DNA from: JAGQPD01 sp020426865
Lineage (GTDB): Bacteria > Planctomycetota > Planctomycetia > Pirellulales > Pirellulaceae
Assembly: GCA_041399065.1 (NCBI GenBank)
Contig: JAWKTN010000001.1
Coordinates: 992,001-1,056,000 of the forward strand
DNA: 64,000 nucleotides
Direction of reading: 5' to 3'
Numbering within the stretch: position 1 is the stretch's first letter; each line of letters begins with the position of its first letter. This document shows positions 50,032-58,329 of the stretch, piece after piece. The notes under the pieces are model-generated. The model was not told the DNA's origin, made no database searches, and worked only from the letters and a program-made list of their open reading frames with translations. Made by a program: the position numbers and the translations under genes.

Positions 50032-52071
50032 ATGCCCGGCCCCATTCACTGCCGCTCCCATGCCAAGTCTCCGTTTGTTGGCCGATTTATTCGCAATCGG
50101 TTGCCTTGCTACCGAACGCGGGCCATGGTCCCGCTGGTCGTCGCCGGTTGCCTGCTGACGATCCAGACTTGCGTGCACGCTGTGGAAGAATCGTATCAAA
50201 CCGTGGCCCGTCCGTTACTGGAAAAACACTGTTTCGACTGCCACGCCAACGGGGCCGACGAAGGAGGCGTGTCGCTGGACTTCGAGGGAGAACTCGACGC
50301 GCACCTTGACGACTTGAACCACTGGAAACGCGTCTGGAAAAATCTTCGTTCGCATCTCATGCCGCCCGCGAGCGCCACGCAACCGAGCGACCAGGACCGT
50401 GCCGCACTTGCAAGCTGGATCGAAGCCCATGTGTTTCGCATTGACGCTGAGCATCCCGATCCCGGGCGAGTCACGGTCCGCCGGCTCAATCGCGAAGAGT
50501 ACCGCAACACGATCGAGGATCTATTCGGGGTCGATTATGACGTTCGTGACAGTTTTCCGCCAGACGATAGCGGCTACGGCTTTGATACAATTGGAGACGT
50601 CCTGAGCGTATCGCCGTTGTTGACTGAGAAATATGTAAAGGCCGCCACCGAGATCGTCGACGAATGGATGTTCCAAGAGGACGGCAGCGGCAACCGCTCG
50701 AAGGAATACCGGCGTCTCTTCGCACAAGGCTACCCAGCGGACGACCATCAGGTGCGTGACGAGTATGCCCGCCGCGTCCTGCGTGACGTCGCCGACCGGG
50801 CCTTTCGCCGCCCCGTTGATGAAGAGACCCTGCAGCGTCTGGTGGAGATGGTTCATTTCGCCGACCAGCTGGAAGGCGTCGATTTCGAACACGCGATGGC
50901 GCACGGCATCGTTGCCGTTCTTGCGTCACCTCGGTTCATCTTCCGGACGGAATTGCAACCCCAGCCCGATGATCCGTCCGTCATCCATCCGATCGATGAT
51001 TACGCCTTGGCCTCGCGGTTGTCCTATTTTCTGTGGTCGTCCCTGCCGGACCAGCCTTTGCGCGACGCGGCGGCCAAGGGGGAGCTGCGTGAGCGTCTTG
51101 GCGAGCACGTCGAGCGGATGTTGGCCGACGAACGCCGCCAACGGTTCGTGCGAGGATTTGCCGGTCAATGGTTGCGAACTCGCGATGTCGAAGGAATCGC
51201 CATGGATGCGCGACGCGTGCTCGGCATTCGCAACAGCAATGAGGCGAATAAGATTTTCAATCGCAACGTGCGACGAGCGATGCGACAAGAAACAGAAATG
51301 TTATTCGCAAACCTGGTCGAAACCAACGGGTCGCTGCTCGATATCCTCGACGCAGATTACTCGTTCCTCAATGAGTCGCTGGCGAATTTTTATGGCATAC
51401 CGGGTGTCGAGGGTCGAGAAATGCGCCGGGTCGACCTGCCCTCCGATAGCCATCGGAGAGGGTTCCTTACCCACGGTACCTTCCTGTTGGTCACGTCCAA
51501 TCCAACTCGCACATCGCCGGTCAAACGGGGCCTGTTCGTCCTGGAAAACTTGCTCGGCACGCCCGCCCCGCCCCCCCCTCCCGACGTCCCGCCACTGGAG
51601 GACCGGCGGGGTCGAGGAACATCGACGGAAACCATGCGCGAACAGATGGTTCGCCATCGCGCCGATCCCCTGTGTTCGTCCTGCCACGCCCGCATGGACC
51701 CGATCGGCTTGGCACTGGAACACTACAATGCACTCGGCCAATGGCGGGATGACCAGAACGGTGAGCCGATCGACGCCTCCGGGATATTGGCCACTGGCGA
51801 GCCGTTCCAGGACGCCCATGACCTGATCGATATTCTTGCCAACGACCGACGCCAAGACTATTATCGCTGCGTAACGGAAAAGATGTTGACATATGCCTTG
51901 GGACGCGGAATCGAGTATTATGACGCGCCGGCGGTCGATAAGATCGTGGCAGAGCTAAACAAAGACGAAGGCAATATCCGTACCCTGATCGAAGGGGTTG
52001 TCCTAAGTGCGCCATTTCAATTGCGGCGCGGTGACGGAGAGCCTCAGCCACCATCCAGGAGGAACCCTTGA
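50032..52071 (+). CDS. Planctomycete cytochrome c-type protein (DUF1587/1595/1592/1588/1585)
   Basis: 679 residues from ATG 50032 (GAGG 8 bases upstream); ATG 50125 (MVPLVVAGCLLT) would give a more typical signal peptide. A first heme motif CFDCH lies at ~67-71. Then come DUF1587 (RRLNREEYRNTIEDLFG, FPPDDSGYGFDTIGD), DUF1595 (VADRAFRRPVDEETL), DUF1592 (VAVLASPRFIFRTE), DUF1588 (GTFLLVTSNPTRTSPVKRG) and DUF1585 with a second heme motif (CSSCHARMDPIG). This set is a planctomycete hallmark of unknown exact function. Its stop overlaps the start of the DUF1552 gene (TGATG). Confidence 0.95.
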   Translation: MPGPIHCRSHAKSPFVGRFIRNRLPCYRTRAMVPLVVAGCLLTIQTCVHAVEESYQTVARPLLEKHCFDCHANGADEGGVSLDFEGELDAHLDDLNHWKRVWKNLRSHLMPPASATQPSDQDRAALASWIEAHVFRIDAEHPDPGRVTVRRLNREEYRNTIEDLFGVDYDVRDSFPPDDSGYGFDTIGDVLSVSPLLTEKYVKAATEIVDEWMFQEDGSGNRSKEYRRLFAQGYPADDHQVRDEYARRVLRDVADRAFRRPVDEETLQRLVEMVHFADQLEGVDFEHAMAHGIVAVLASPRFIFRTELQPQPDDPSVIHPIDDYALASRLSYFLWSSLPDQPLRDAAAKGELRERLGEHVERMLADERRQRFVRGFAGQWLRTRDVEGIAMDARRVLGIRNSNEANKIFNRNVRRAMRQETEMLFANLVETNGSLLDILDADYSFLNESLANFYGIPGVEGREMRRVDLPSDSHRRGFLTHGTFLLVTSNPTRTSPVKRGLFVLENLLGTPAPPPPPDVPPLEDRRGRGTSTETMREQMVRHRADPLCSSCHARMDPIGLALEHYNALGQWRDDQNGEPIDASGILATGEPFQDAHDLIDILANDRRQDYYRCVTEKMLTYALGRGIEYYDAPAVDKIVAELNKDEGNIRTLIEGVVLSAPFQLRRGDGEPQPPSRRNP

Positions 52072-53432
52072 TGAGTCAGATTCGTGGAGTCAATCGCCGA
52101 GTATTCTTGCGGGGAGTGGGCGTTGGATTGGCAATGCCCGCCTTCTCGTCGCTCCCCGTGGCACCTTGGGTCCGACCCGCGTTGGCGGCCGCCGACGGAA
52201 GTGCTGGGCGGCCGGTGCGCGCGGCCTTTGTCTATTTTCCTAACGGCGTCAACGTCGATCGATGGCGAGTCCGTGGGCTGGAACGGGATTTCGAATTGAG
52301 CGAATCGCTCGAACCACTCGCGCCATTTCGCGAAGCGCTGCAGATCTTCAGTGGCCTTGAACATCGCAACGGTTTCGCTGGCCCCGATGGAGCCGGCGAT
52401 CACGCTCGTGCCAGCAGCACGTTTCTGACAGGTGCGCGTCCCCGAAAGACGTCCGGTGCAGACATCCACTTGGGCGTATCGGTGGACCAAACCGCGGCTC
52501 AACATCTGGGACACCTCACGCGTTTCCCGTCCCTTGAACTGTCATGCGACGGTGCGCGCAAATCAGGCGACTGCGATTCAGGTTATTCGTGTGCCTATCA
52601 GTTCAATATTTCCTGGCGTTCGGAGACGACCCCGGTGGCCGCGGAGAGCAACCCGCGTCTGGCCTTTGAGCGATTGTTCGGCGCTGGTTCGGCCCAAGAG
52701 CGAGCCCAGAACTTGGCCCAACGCCAAGCCCTGCAAAAGTCACTGCTAGACTTCGTGAGCGAAGACACGAAGAAGCTCAATGCCCAGTTGGGGCGGAACG
52801 ATCAACGCAAGCTGGACGAGTATCTCACGAGCATTCGTGAACTGGAACGGCGGATCGAGCGTGTCGAGAAGTTTGACGTTGCAAGTGTCCCCGAATTTGA
52901 TCTGCCGGAAGGTATCCCCGGAACGTATCCGGATCACATTCGCGTGATGTTCGACATTCTAACAATCGCCTTCCAAACCGATTCCACCCGCATCGGCACC
53001 TTCCTGCTGGCCCACGACGGCAGCAACCGCAACTTCCCGGATTTGAACATCTCCGAAGGGCACCACGACCTTTCGCATCACGACAACAATCCGGAAAAGC
53101 TGGAGAAGATCGCCAAGATCACGAGGTTCTATGTCGAGCAACTGGGGTACTTCCTCGATCGTCTGCAGAACACGGAAGATGGCGAAGGCCAGAACCTTCT
53201 CGACAACTCTATGGTGCTCTACGGCAGCGGCTTGGCCGATCCCAATCGCCACGACCATAGTCACCTGCCGGTACTACTGGCCGGTCGAGGCGGCGGACAA
53301 TTAACACCAGGGCGTCACGTCGATGTCGGCAATAGCGTACCAATGTCGAACCTCTACGTCTCGATGCTCAATAAATTGGGGGTACCGGCCACCGAGTTCG
53401 GCGATTCCACGGGACCATTAGAGGGCGTTTAA
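52071..53432 (+). CDS. DUF1552 exported protein with Tat signal
   Basis: 453 residues from ATG 52071 with AGGAGGAA upstream. A twin-arginine signal is present: NRRVFLRGVGVGLAMPAF. Conserved features are YFPNGVNVDRW, SSTFLTGARPRKTSG, SIRELERRIERVE and VLYGSGLADPNRHDH. DUF1552 proteins are always found next to the heme-DUF1592 protein, as here. It overlaps the next gene by one base (TAATG), so the three are translationally coupled. Confidence 0.93.
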   Translation: MSQIRGVNRRVFLRGVGVGLAMPAFSSLPVAPWVRPALAAADGSAGRPVRAAFVYFPNGVNVDRWRVRGLERDFELSESLEPLAPFREALQIFSGLEHRNGFAGPDGAGDHARASSTFLTGARPRKTSGADIHLGVSVDQTAAQHLGHLTRFPSLELSCDGARKSGDCDSGYSCAYQFNISWRSETTPVAAESNPRLAFERLFGAGSAQERAQNLAQRQALQKSLLDFVSEDTKKLNAQLGRNDQRKLDEYLTSIRELERRIERVEKFDVASVPEFDLPEGIPGTYPDHIRVMFDILTIAFQTDSTRIGTFLLAHDGSNRNFPDLNISEGHHDLSHHDNNPEKLEKIAKITRFYVEQLGYFLDRLQNTEDGEGQNLLDNSMVLYGSGLADPNRHDHSHLPVLLAGRGGGQLTPGRHVDVGNSVPMSNLYVSMLNKLGVPATEFGDSTGPLEGV

Positions 53433-54607
53433 TGAATATCACCGCACGCACATGTCTGGCTGCCATATACTTCATCGGTGCCTGGGCGGGTAGCGAATGC
53501 GACGCCCAGCACCCGGTTCGGTTCCGACTGCAGGTACTGGCGGTCGATGCCAACGAAGGGTGTGCTGTCGTTGACGTCGACAATGACGGACACAAAGACG
53601 TCGTTGCTGGACGCAACTGGTACCAACAACCGAACTGGACGGCTCGACCCTTGCGATTGGTCGAAGACTGGAACGGTTATACGCACACCAACGGTGACTT
53701 TGCCTATGACGTCAACGGCGACGGGTTACAGGACATCGTTGCGGGTGGCTTTGTGTTGCCCGAAGTCCGTTGGTACGAAAACCCCGGTCCCGAGAATGCG
53801 CGCCGTGGTTTTCTCTGGAAGTCGCATCTGCTCGCCAATACCGGACAAACCACGAATGAACTGAGCTTTCTCCGCGACCTCGACGGCGATGGCCGGCCGG
53901 AATGGATCAGCAATCAATGGAATGCCAGTGCGCCACTGATTGTCTGGACATTGCAACGTTCGGAATCTGGCGATGAGCCGTACGAGATCGTGCCCCACAA
54001 GATCGGCGAACACAATGGTCACGGCATCGGCTTTGGTGACCTCAACAACGACGGACGGGAGGACATTCTGGTCGGCACCGGTTGGTACGAACGTCCTGCG
54101 ACAGCACCATGGTCAAGTCCGTGGACGTTTCACGCCGATTGGCAGCGGGGCTTCAGCTGCCCGATGCTTGTCCGCGATATCGACCAAGACGGCAAAAACG
54201 ACGTGGTGTGGGGCAACCCTCACGATTTCGGCCTGTATGTATGGTTTGCCGACGGTATCGATGGCAACGGCAAACTAAAGTTCCGCGAACACGAAATCGA
54301 CAAGAGCTACTCGCAAGCACACGCCTTGGAATTCGCCGACCTGGACGGCGATGGCCAAGACGAATTGATTACCGGCAAACGCGTGCGTGCTCACAACGGC
54401 AACGATCCCGGCGGCAACGAGCCGCCATTGGTTTGTTACTACACCTGGGATAGCGACGCTCAGAAGTTCACGCGTCACATGATCGATCGAGGCCACGTGG
54501 GCATCGGATTACAGATCCGGCCGATCGATATCGACGGCGACGGCGACATCGACCTGGTCATGGCCGGCAAGGATGGCACGAAGATTCTTTTCAACGAGAG
54601 CCGATAG
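53432..54607 (+). CDS. Secreted FG-GAP/VCBS beta-propeller protein
   Basis: 391 residues with a signal peptide (AAIYFIGAWAGSECDA). At least six FG-GAP/VCBS-type Ca repeats are visible: VDVDNDGHKDVVAG, YDVNGDGLQDIVAG, RDLDGDGRPEW, GDLNNDGREDILVG, RDIDQDGKNDVVWG and IDIDGDGDIDLVMAG, giving a propeller. It is the third gene of the overlapping cassette. It may bind or present the substrate of the heme/DUF1552 pair. Confidence 0.92.
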   Translation: MNITARTCLAAIYFIGAWAGSECDAQHPVRFRLQVLAVDANEGCAVVDVDNDGHKDVVAGRNWYQQPNWTARPLRLVEDWNGYTHTNGDFAYDVNGDGLQDIVAGGFVLPEVRWYENPGPENARRGFLWKSHLLANTGQTTNELSFLRDLDGDGRPEWISNQWNASAPLIVWTLQRSESGDEPYEIVPHKIGEHNGHGIGFGDLNNDGREDILVGTGWYERPATAPWSSPWTFHADWQRGFSCPMLVRDIDQDGKNDVVWGNPHDFGLYVWFADGIDGNGKLKFREHEIDKSYSQAHALEFADLDGDGQDELITGKRVRAHNGNDPGGNEPPLVCYYTWDSDAQKFTRHMIDRGHVGIGLQIRPIDIDGDGDIDLVMAGKDGTKILFNESR

Positions 54608-54620
54608 TGCCGCCCCGACC

Positions 54621-54653
54621 GGGCCTTCGGGCTTGGATCGCTGAGACAAACGC
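54621..54653. repeat. GGGCCTTCGG hairpin repeat, copy 1
   Basis: GGGCCTTCGGGCTTGGATCG followed by CTGAGACAAACGC. A near-identical copy is at 58399-58431 and related GGCC hairpins lie at 57595-57750. The repeat marks the left end of the accessory zone. Confidence 0.6.
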
Positions 54654-54710
54654 GCGCGATCGTTTGCGGCTCCCATGCAATCGCACGCGTCACGTCGGAA
54701 ACCTTGCCGG

Positions 54711-54776
54711 AATACCTCGAACCACAAAGCATTACGCCAGCGGGTACGATGGCAATACCTCGAACCACAAAGCATT
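54711..54776. repeat. Dispersed 23-bp hairpin element, two copies (D1, D2)
   Basis: Copies at 54711-54733 and 54754-54776, 43 bases apart (the same period as the pair at 14294/14337), share the core AATACCTCGAACCACAAAGC. On the minus strand AATGCTT pairs with AGGTATT using two G-U pairs. They lie ~100-170 bases downstream of the FG-GAP gene stop. Confidence 0.8.
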
Positions 54777-54996
54777 GGGCTCAACGACCCCAAACCGGCG
54801 ATCGGCGAATCGGCACATCCGCGACACCCGGAACACCATGGAACGCTCGACCAAACCAGGTGAATGGACAACATCGACGCCATAGCAGTACGATACGGGG
54901 ATAGAACGGTAGCCCGCATTCGACAAACACGCCCCTGTCCGTACTCAACACCGCTTCCGACGGCGACGGTGCGAAGCGGACGGTAGATTGGGTTAG

Positions 54997-55206
54997 TGTT
55001 CTCTTGACAATCCGGTGACGTACACGGGGCGGACGCTGGACACCGAGACGGGGATGCACTATTACCAGAATCGGTATTACCATCCGCAACTGGGGAGGTT
55101 TATGACACGGGATCCGGTGACGTACCGTGGTAGCCAATTCAACCTTTACGAGTATGTCGCCGGGAACTCGTTCCGGCGAACGGACCCGTTCGGCCTCGAA
55201 TGTTAG
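54997..55206 (+). pseudogene. RHS-repeat core fragment, no upstream RHS gene, ends in an in-frame stop
   Basis: The frame opens after a stop at 54994-54996 and reads NPVTYTGRTLDTETGMHYY, QNRYYHPQLGRFMTRDPVTY, then NPxxxRTDPFGLEC, the conserved C-terminal core of RHS/YD-repeat proteins. Only the last ~70 residues of the core are present, with no start codon or YD repeats. TAG at 55204 stops it, yet the toxin-like region that follows is in the same frame from 55207. The module is probably an orphan or decayed RHS-toxin tip. Confidence 0.8.
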
Positions 55207-55209
55207 GAC

Positions 55210-55629
55210 ATGTTGGACTGCGACGCAAGTGACATCGCCGAACGGACGGTCAAGGAACTCGAGGAAAAAAAGATAGTTGTAGACGATATCGTAATAAAGC
55301 GTATCGAAACGGATCTTGTAGACAACCGATGGGGACATTACTGGATAGAAATTGGCGAACACGAAAGCTATGGATGGTGGCCAATGGAACCGATCCCTTT
55401 CCGTACGTGGAAAGACGTTGATGTCCTCCCGGACGTTATTTTCGGTGTGCCGGGGTGCTTTAATTCTCCAGCTTTTGAGGGGGGAGGACCGAAACGAGAC
55501 CCCGAACATGGTAATTCGGCAGATGAGTATCGAGCTTGCGTACAAACAAATGGCGGACGATGGGAAGTAAGGCAGAACAAACATCTGAGGGGTTACGATA
55601 GAGTTTGGGTAACGCAGAAAATGAAATAA
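55210..55629 (+). CDS. Toxin-like C-terminal domain of an RHS protein, separated by a stop
   Basis: 139 residues in the same frame as the RHS core, with an ATG at 55210. Visible features are RWGHYWIEIGEHESYGWWPM, VDVLPDVIFGVPGCFNS, PKRDPEHGNSADEYR and RGYDRVWV. Aromatic and His/Asp-rich, it resembles the variable tips of polymorphic toxins, but I cannot name its family or activity. Independent translation from 55210 is possible. The small membrane protein at 55905 could be an immunity partner; that is a guess. Confidence 0.55.
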   Translation: MLDCDASDIAERTVKELEEKKIVVDDIVIKRIETDLVDNRWGHYWIEIGEHESYGWWPMEPIPFRTWKDVDVLPDVIFGVPGCFNSPAFEGGGPKRDPEHGNSADEYRACVQTNGGRWEVRQNKHLRGYDRVWVTQKMK

Positions 55630-55904
55630 TGGGCCAGCGAAAGGTAAAGCCTGTTCTTCGTTAGTAGATAAGAGTGGGAAGCTGAAATCGACAGCGGCAT
55701 CTGACATAAAACGCTGCATACGGGGTGCGGTAGCGACATGCGCTATAAGGCATCAAACGTGGTCTTATCCACTTGGGCCGAATTGTCAAAGTTGCCAAGA
55801 GTTCTTGTTGGAAAGTTGTTGCATAGGAGCATGCAAGTAGTCGTTGAGGACGCAACGTTGGATATTGAGCAAACCAGTCACGATACATTACCGGTATCAA
55901 TAAC

Positions 55905-56249
55905 ATGAACCGAGCCAGAATGAAGATGGCACTGATAGTACTTTCAATCGTGGGGGTCCTTTTTTTTGGGTTGCGTTGGTTGCTTTTATCAGACGAGTTG
56001 CAGAACCGGCGTAAAAACGCAGAAATTGGAACTAGTGCCAGTGGCAATGAACCAATCGACAAGCCAGACGCCGTGCGAATCGGCAATAAGTACTTTAGTC
56101 GCCCTGAAGGTTCAGGGGTTTACGTAGGGGATCGCGGAGCGTACTTTCTGGTCGCTCCTCCGGCGAAGACAATTGGCGAACTGGAAAGGAGTGGCATCTG
56201 GCTTCGAAAATGCGATGGAGTAGTATTTACGGTGAATCCAAACGATTGA
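55905..56249 (+). CDS. Small single-span protein, putative immunity candidate
   Basis: 114 residues. An N-terminal hydrophobic span (MALIVLSIVGVLFFGLRWLL) is followed by a polar domain with GNKYFSRPEGSGVYVGDRG. No family is recognised. Its position behind the toxin-like domain (276 bases) makes an immunity role possible but unproven. Confidence 0.5.
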   Translation: MNRARMKMALIVLSIVGVLFFGLRWLLLSDELQNRRKNAEIGTSASGNEPIDKPDAVRIGNKYFSRPEGSGVYVGDRGAYFLVAPPAKTIGELERSGIWLRKCDGVVFTVNPND

Positions 56250-56321
56250 TGCGTCGCAGCCGGCTAGCCCCCGCGGCGACGAGTCAGTACCGTCCCCTTT
56301 TTAGACTACTTCTTCCTCCAC

Positions 56322-56433
56322 GTTCAAGAGGGAATACAGTAGAAGATGATTCCCATGCGAGCTGACACTGTGCTGACGCATCGGTAGCGGTAAAAAGGAG
56401 AGTCGCTAGCACGGGCTTTGCGTTTAGAGCGTT
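56322..56433. repeat. Duplicated block R1, copy 1
   Basis: About 112 bases (starting GTTCAAGAGGGAATA and ending GCGTTTAGAGCGTT) recur at 57831-57936 with a few substitutions and a 6-base deletion. It contains no ORF. The 1.4 kb between the copies contains the reverse-transcriptase relic and membrane ORFs. Confidence 0.8.
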
Positions 56434-56459
56434 AGACGGCGATTTCTAGCGACGGATGA

Positions 56460-56690
56460 GCGTCGCGTGCTGCGACGCCGTGGGCGGAAAGGATCGCTTT
56501 ACGAGGTCGGAAAGGGCGGCGACTCGAAGTGACACGACGTCAAGCGATTCGCCACGCTCGCAGTCGAAAAGCCTACTGGCACATGGCCAAGACCATTGCC
56601 AACGGCGTCAGTATGCCATGCGTGTGGCATGACGCACAAGGTGTGATCAGCATGAAGACTCAGTGGGCCGAGATTGCTCCACTTCGTTGA
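56460..56690 (+). pseudogene. C-terminal relic of a group II intron-type reverse transcriptase/maturase
   Basis: The open frame from 56460 ends at TGA 56688-56690. Its last third reads RRQAIRHARSRKAYWHMAKT, ANGVSMPC, then a MKTQWAEIAPLR ending, the pattern I recall from the C-terminal tail of RT/maturase ORFs (RQAIRHARSRKxYWHMxKTIA...). No start or RT core (YADD) is present, so only a remnant remains. Two hairpins follow directly. Confidence 0.55.
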
Positions 56691-56691
56691 A

Positions 56692-56757
56692 CCGCCGTAT
56701 GCGCACCCGCAGTACGGTGGTGTGGGTAAGGGTCATCCGCGAGGATGACCCCTACCC
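56692..56757 (+). other. Two strong hairpins after the RT relic
   Basis: The first hairpin (56692-56720) pairs CCGCCGTA and TGCG with CGCA and TACGGTGG. The second (56724-56757) pairs GGGTAAGGGTCATCC with GGATGACCCCTACCC, loop GCGA. Such consecutive hairpins follow the ORF in some group II intron and RT elements, supporting the RT assignment. They could also serve as a terminator. Confidence 0.5.
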
Positions 56758-57008
56758 GTTTGCTCGTCGTTGCTCCCGTGCATTTTGGTGGTCGCAGAGT
56801 CGGGGCACTTAATGCTCGACGTTTTTCTGGTACTCTCCCAAATCACGCCGAATATCGCTCCAATTACAGCACCGATCAGTGGCACGCCGAAAGCCTTGAA
56901 TGCCGCTTCTTCGTGCGAACTTGAGATCGGTGAAGTCAACAGTGAGAAAGCGATCATCCCGAAGAACATGCAGGTGTATAATGGGTCCCCAATGTTGGTG
57001 GGCAACAA
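56733..57008 (-). CDS. Small membrane ORF, downstream frame of a possibly frameshifted protein
   Basis: 91 residues from a TTG, with two hydrophobic spans (CMFFGMIAFSLLTSPISS and LIGAVIGAIFGVIWE). It overlaps the 3' part of the ORF at 56809-57171 in the +1 frame. The two together would give a four-span protein if the frame was once continuous. Real start unknown. Confidence 0.4.
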   Translation of the reverse strand: MLPTNIGDPLYTCMFFGMIAFSLLTSPISSSHEEAAFKAFGVPLIGAVIGAIFGVIWESTRKTSSIKCPDSATTKMHGSNDEQTGRGHPRG

Positions 57009-57171
57009 TAACGCTTAGCGACACAAGAACGAGTCCCGCAATCACTCCTGACCAAGTAGACGGCGGTTCAGCGAGGGCGACGTAAAGTAGAAACAATCCC
57101 AGCCCACCGACTGCGAACCAAAGAACACGGTCAACAATACTTCGCCGAGATGTGGTGCAAGACGCTGTCAT
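56809..57171 (-). CDS. Small membrane ORF, upstream frame
   Basis: About 120 residues from the ATG at 57171. Two spans (VLWFAVGGLGLFLLYVALA and GVIAGLVLVSLSVIV) are followed by a non-hydrophobic tail that looks like a wrong-frame read. The hydrophobic pattern resumes in the next frame (56733-57008), suggesting a frameshift. An upstream extension to 57483 runs into the GC-repeat region and is not real. Confidence 0.45.
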   Translation of the reverse strand: MTASCTTSRRSIVDRVLWFAVGGLGLFLLYVALAEPPSTWSGVIAGLVLVSLSVIVAHQHWGPIIHLHVLRDDRFLTVDFTDLKFARRSGIQGFRRATDRCCNWSDIRRDLGEYQKNVEH

Positions 57172-57247
57172 CGTTCTGGCTCTTTGTAACGCACGGGTGG
57201 CGCCCAACGCGCCCTCGGTCCAGCTGTCACGCACCCGTGTCACACGT

Positions 57248-57433
57248 GGCCTCCTCGCCGGCTTGCCCGGCAGGAGCCGCCGTTTGAAAGCTAGGGTGCC
57301 AATCGTTGTCACACCCACATTGGCCGAGGCGGGTGCCGCCTGCGGCGGCACCCGCCCGGGCCGGGGTGGTGAAGTCGCGGAACCGCTAGCCAACCAAACT
57401 GTGGCTCCTGCCGGGCAAGCCGGCGAGGGGGCC
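57248..57433. repeat. 31-bp inverted repeat around a GC-rich hairpin
   Basis: Arms at 57248-57278 and 57403-57433 are complementary over 31 bases with one mismatch. Between them a perfect 12-bp hairpin (GCGGGTGCCGCC-TGC-GGCGGCACCCGC) lies at 57329-57355. The layout recalls a miniature element, but no target-site duplication was found. Confidence 0.7.
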
Positions 57434-57515
57434 AAGGAACGACACAATGGTAATCCCGTTTTGCCACTGGCGCCAAGATGCACGAACTCGCGGCTATTGC
57501 CAACTCGCTATGCCG
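57355..57515. repeat. Duplicated block R2, copy 1
   Basis: 161 bases starting CCCGGGCCGGGGTGGTGAAG recur with the same length at 57942-58102, differing at only a few bases. It includes one arm of the 31-bp inverted repeat. It shows no ORF with coding character. Confidence 0.85.
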
Positions 57516-57559
57516 CATGTGTGTCGGCCCTCCGGGCCTGGGCGCGGGGGGAGCACGCA

Positions 57560-57750
57560 CCGGTGGCTGCGCCACCGGCAGGGGTTGTTGCGGCCCTCCG
57601 GGCCGAAGGCCTGCAAGGCCTTTGCATCGATAGAACGAACGCGATTTCGAGCTCGCCATCCCAGGGCCGAAGGCCCTTCACAACCTCTGCCGGGCCCGAA
57701 GGGCCCGGTTTCCGCCGCCCCACGCGCCCAGGGCCGAAGGCCCGACACAA
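57560..57750. repeat. Cluster of GC-rich short hairpins
   Basis: CGGTGGC-TGC-GCCACCG lies at 57560-57578. GGGCCGAAGGCCC and GGGCCCGAAGGGCCC-type palindromes follow at 57595-57750, repeated several times. They relate to the GGGCCTTCGG repeat at 54621 and 58399. The ORFs here are shadows of repeats. Confidence 0.7.
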
Positions 57751-57830
57751 GTGTGTTACGGTCGAGCCACGGGATCGCAGCCATTCTTAGAATCCAGGTA
57801 CGCGTACGCGCTCGTCGTCGATCGACAATG

Positions 57831-57936
57831 GTTCAAGAGGGAATAAAGTAGAAGATGATTCCCATGCGCACTGTGCTGACGCATCAGTGGCGGTACAAAG
57901 GAGAGTCGCTAGCACGGGCTTTGCGTTTAGAGCGTT
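57831..57936. repeat. Duplicated block R1, copy 2
   Basis: Second copy of the block at 56322-56433. It is directly followed by block R2 copy 2, whereas copy 1 of R1 is ~920 bases upstream of copy 1 of R2, implying rearrangement. Confidence 0.8.
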
Positions 57937-57941
57937 CCCCC

Positions 57942-58102
57942 CCCGGGCCGGGGTGGTGAAGTCGCGGAACCACTAGCCAACCAAACTGTGGCTCCTGCCG
58001 GGCAAGCCGGCGTGGGGGCCAAGGAACGACACAATGGTAATCCCGTTTTGCCACTGGCGCCAAGATGCACGAACTCGCGGCTATTGCCACCTCGCTATGC
58101 CG
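57942..58102. repeat. Duplicated block R2, copy 2
   Basis: 161 bases with near-identity to 57355-57515. It provides the 5' part of the ORF at 57988-58305. Confidence 0.85.
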
Positions 58103-58305
58103 TAGTCGTTTTTGGGTTTTGCGTTACGGGGGGTGTGGTTTCATGGCTTATCGGAGCCATCGCCATGGGCTATTATTGGTTCTACGCACGGACTCGCGAA
58201 GAGGCAATGAAATGTCGAAACTGGTCCTGCGGAGCCATGTTTGGGTTTTTCTTTTTCGCTGCGCTCATTATGATCCTCAATATGATCGCTGAACTCGTGT
58301 TGTGA
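57988..58305 (+). pseudogene. Small two-span membrane protein whose 5' end lies in repeat R2
   Basis: The C-terminal part has two clear spans (FGFCVTGGVVSWLIGAIAMG and MFGFFFFAALIMILNMIAEL), separated by YWFYARTREEAMK. The first third of the ORF is encoded by repeat R2 and lacks coding character, so the true start was probably replaced by the repeat. A GTG at 58134 is an alternative start. Confidence 0.45.
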
Positions 58306-58329
58306 TAGACCCAAATACTGTTGTAGTGG

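Noticed and set aside
54294..54776. GGTTCGA in the 23-bp element as a tRNA T-arm fragment
   Set aside because: Only the T-loop-like word is shared; no acceptor stem, anticodon arm or CCA end surrounds any copy.
57152..57790. Plus-strand ORF of 212 residues and related GC-rich ORFs
   Set aside because: They run through hairpins and duplicated blocks, so the open frames reflect GC-rich repeats.
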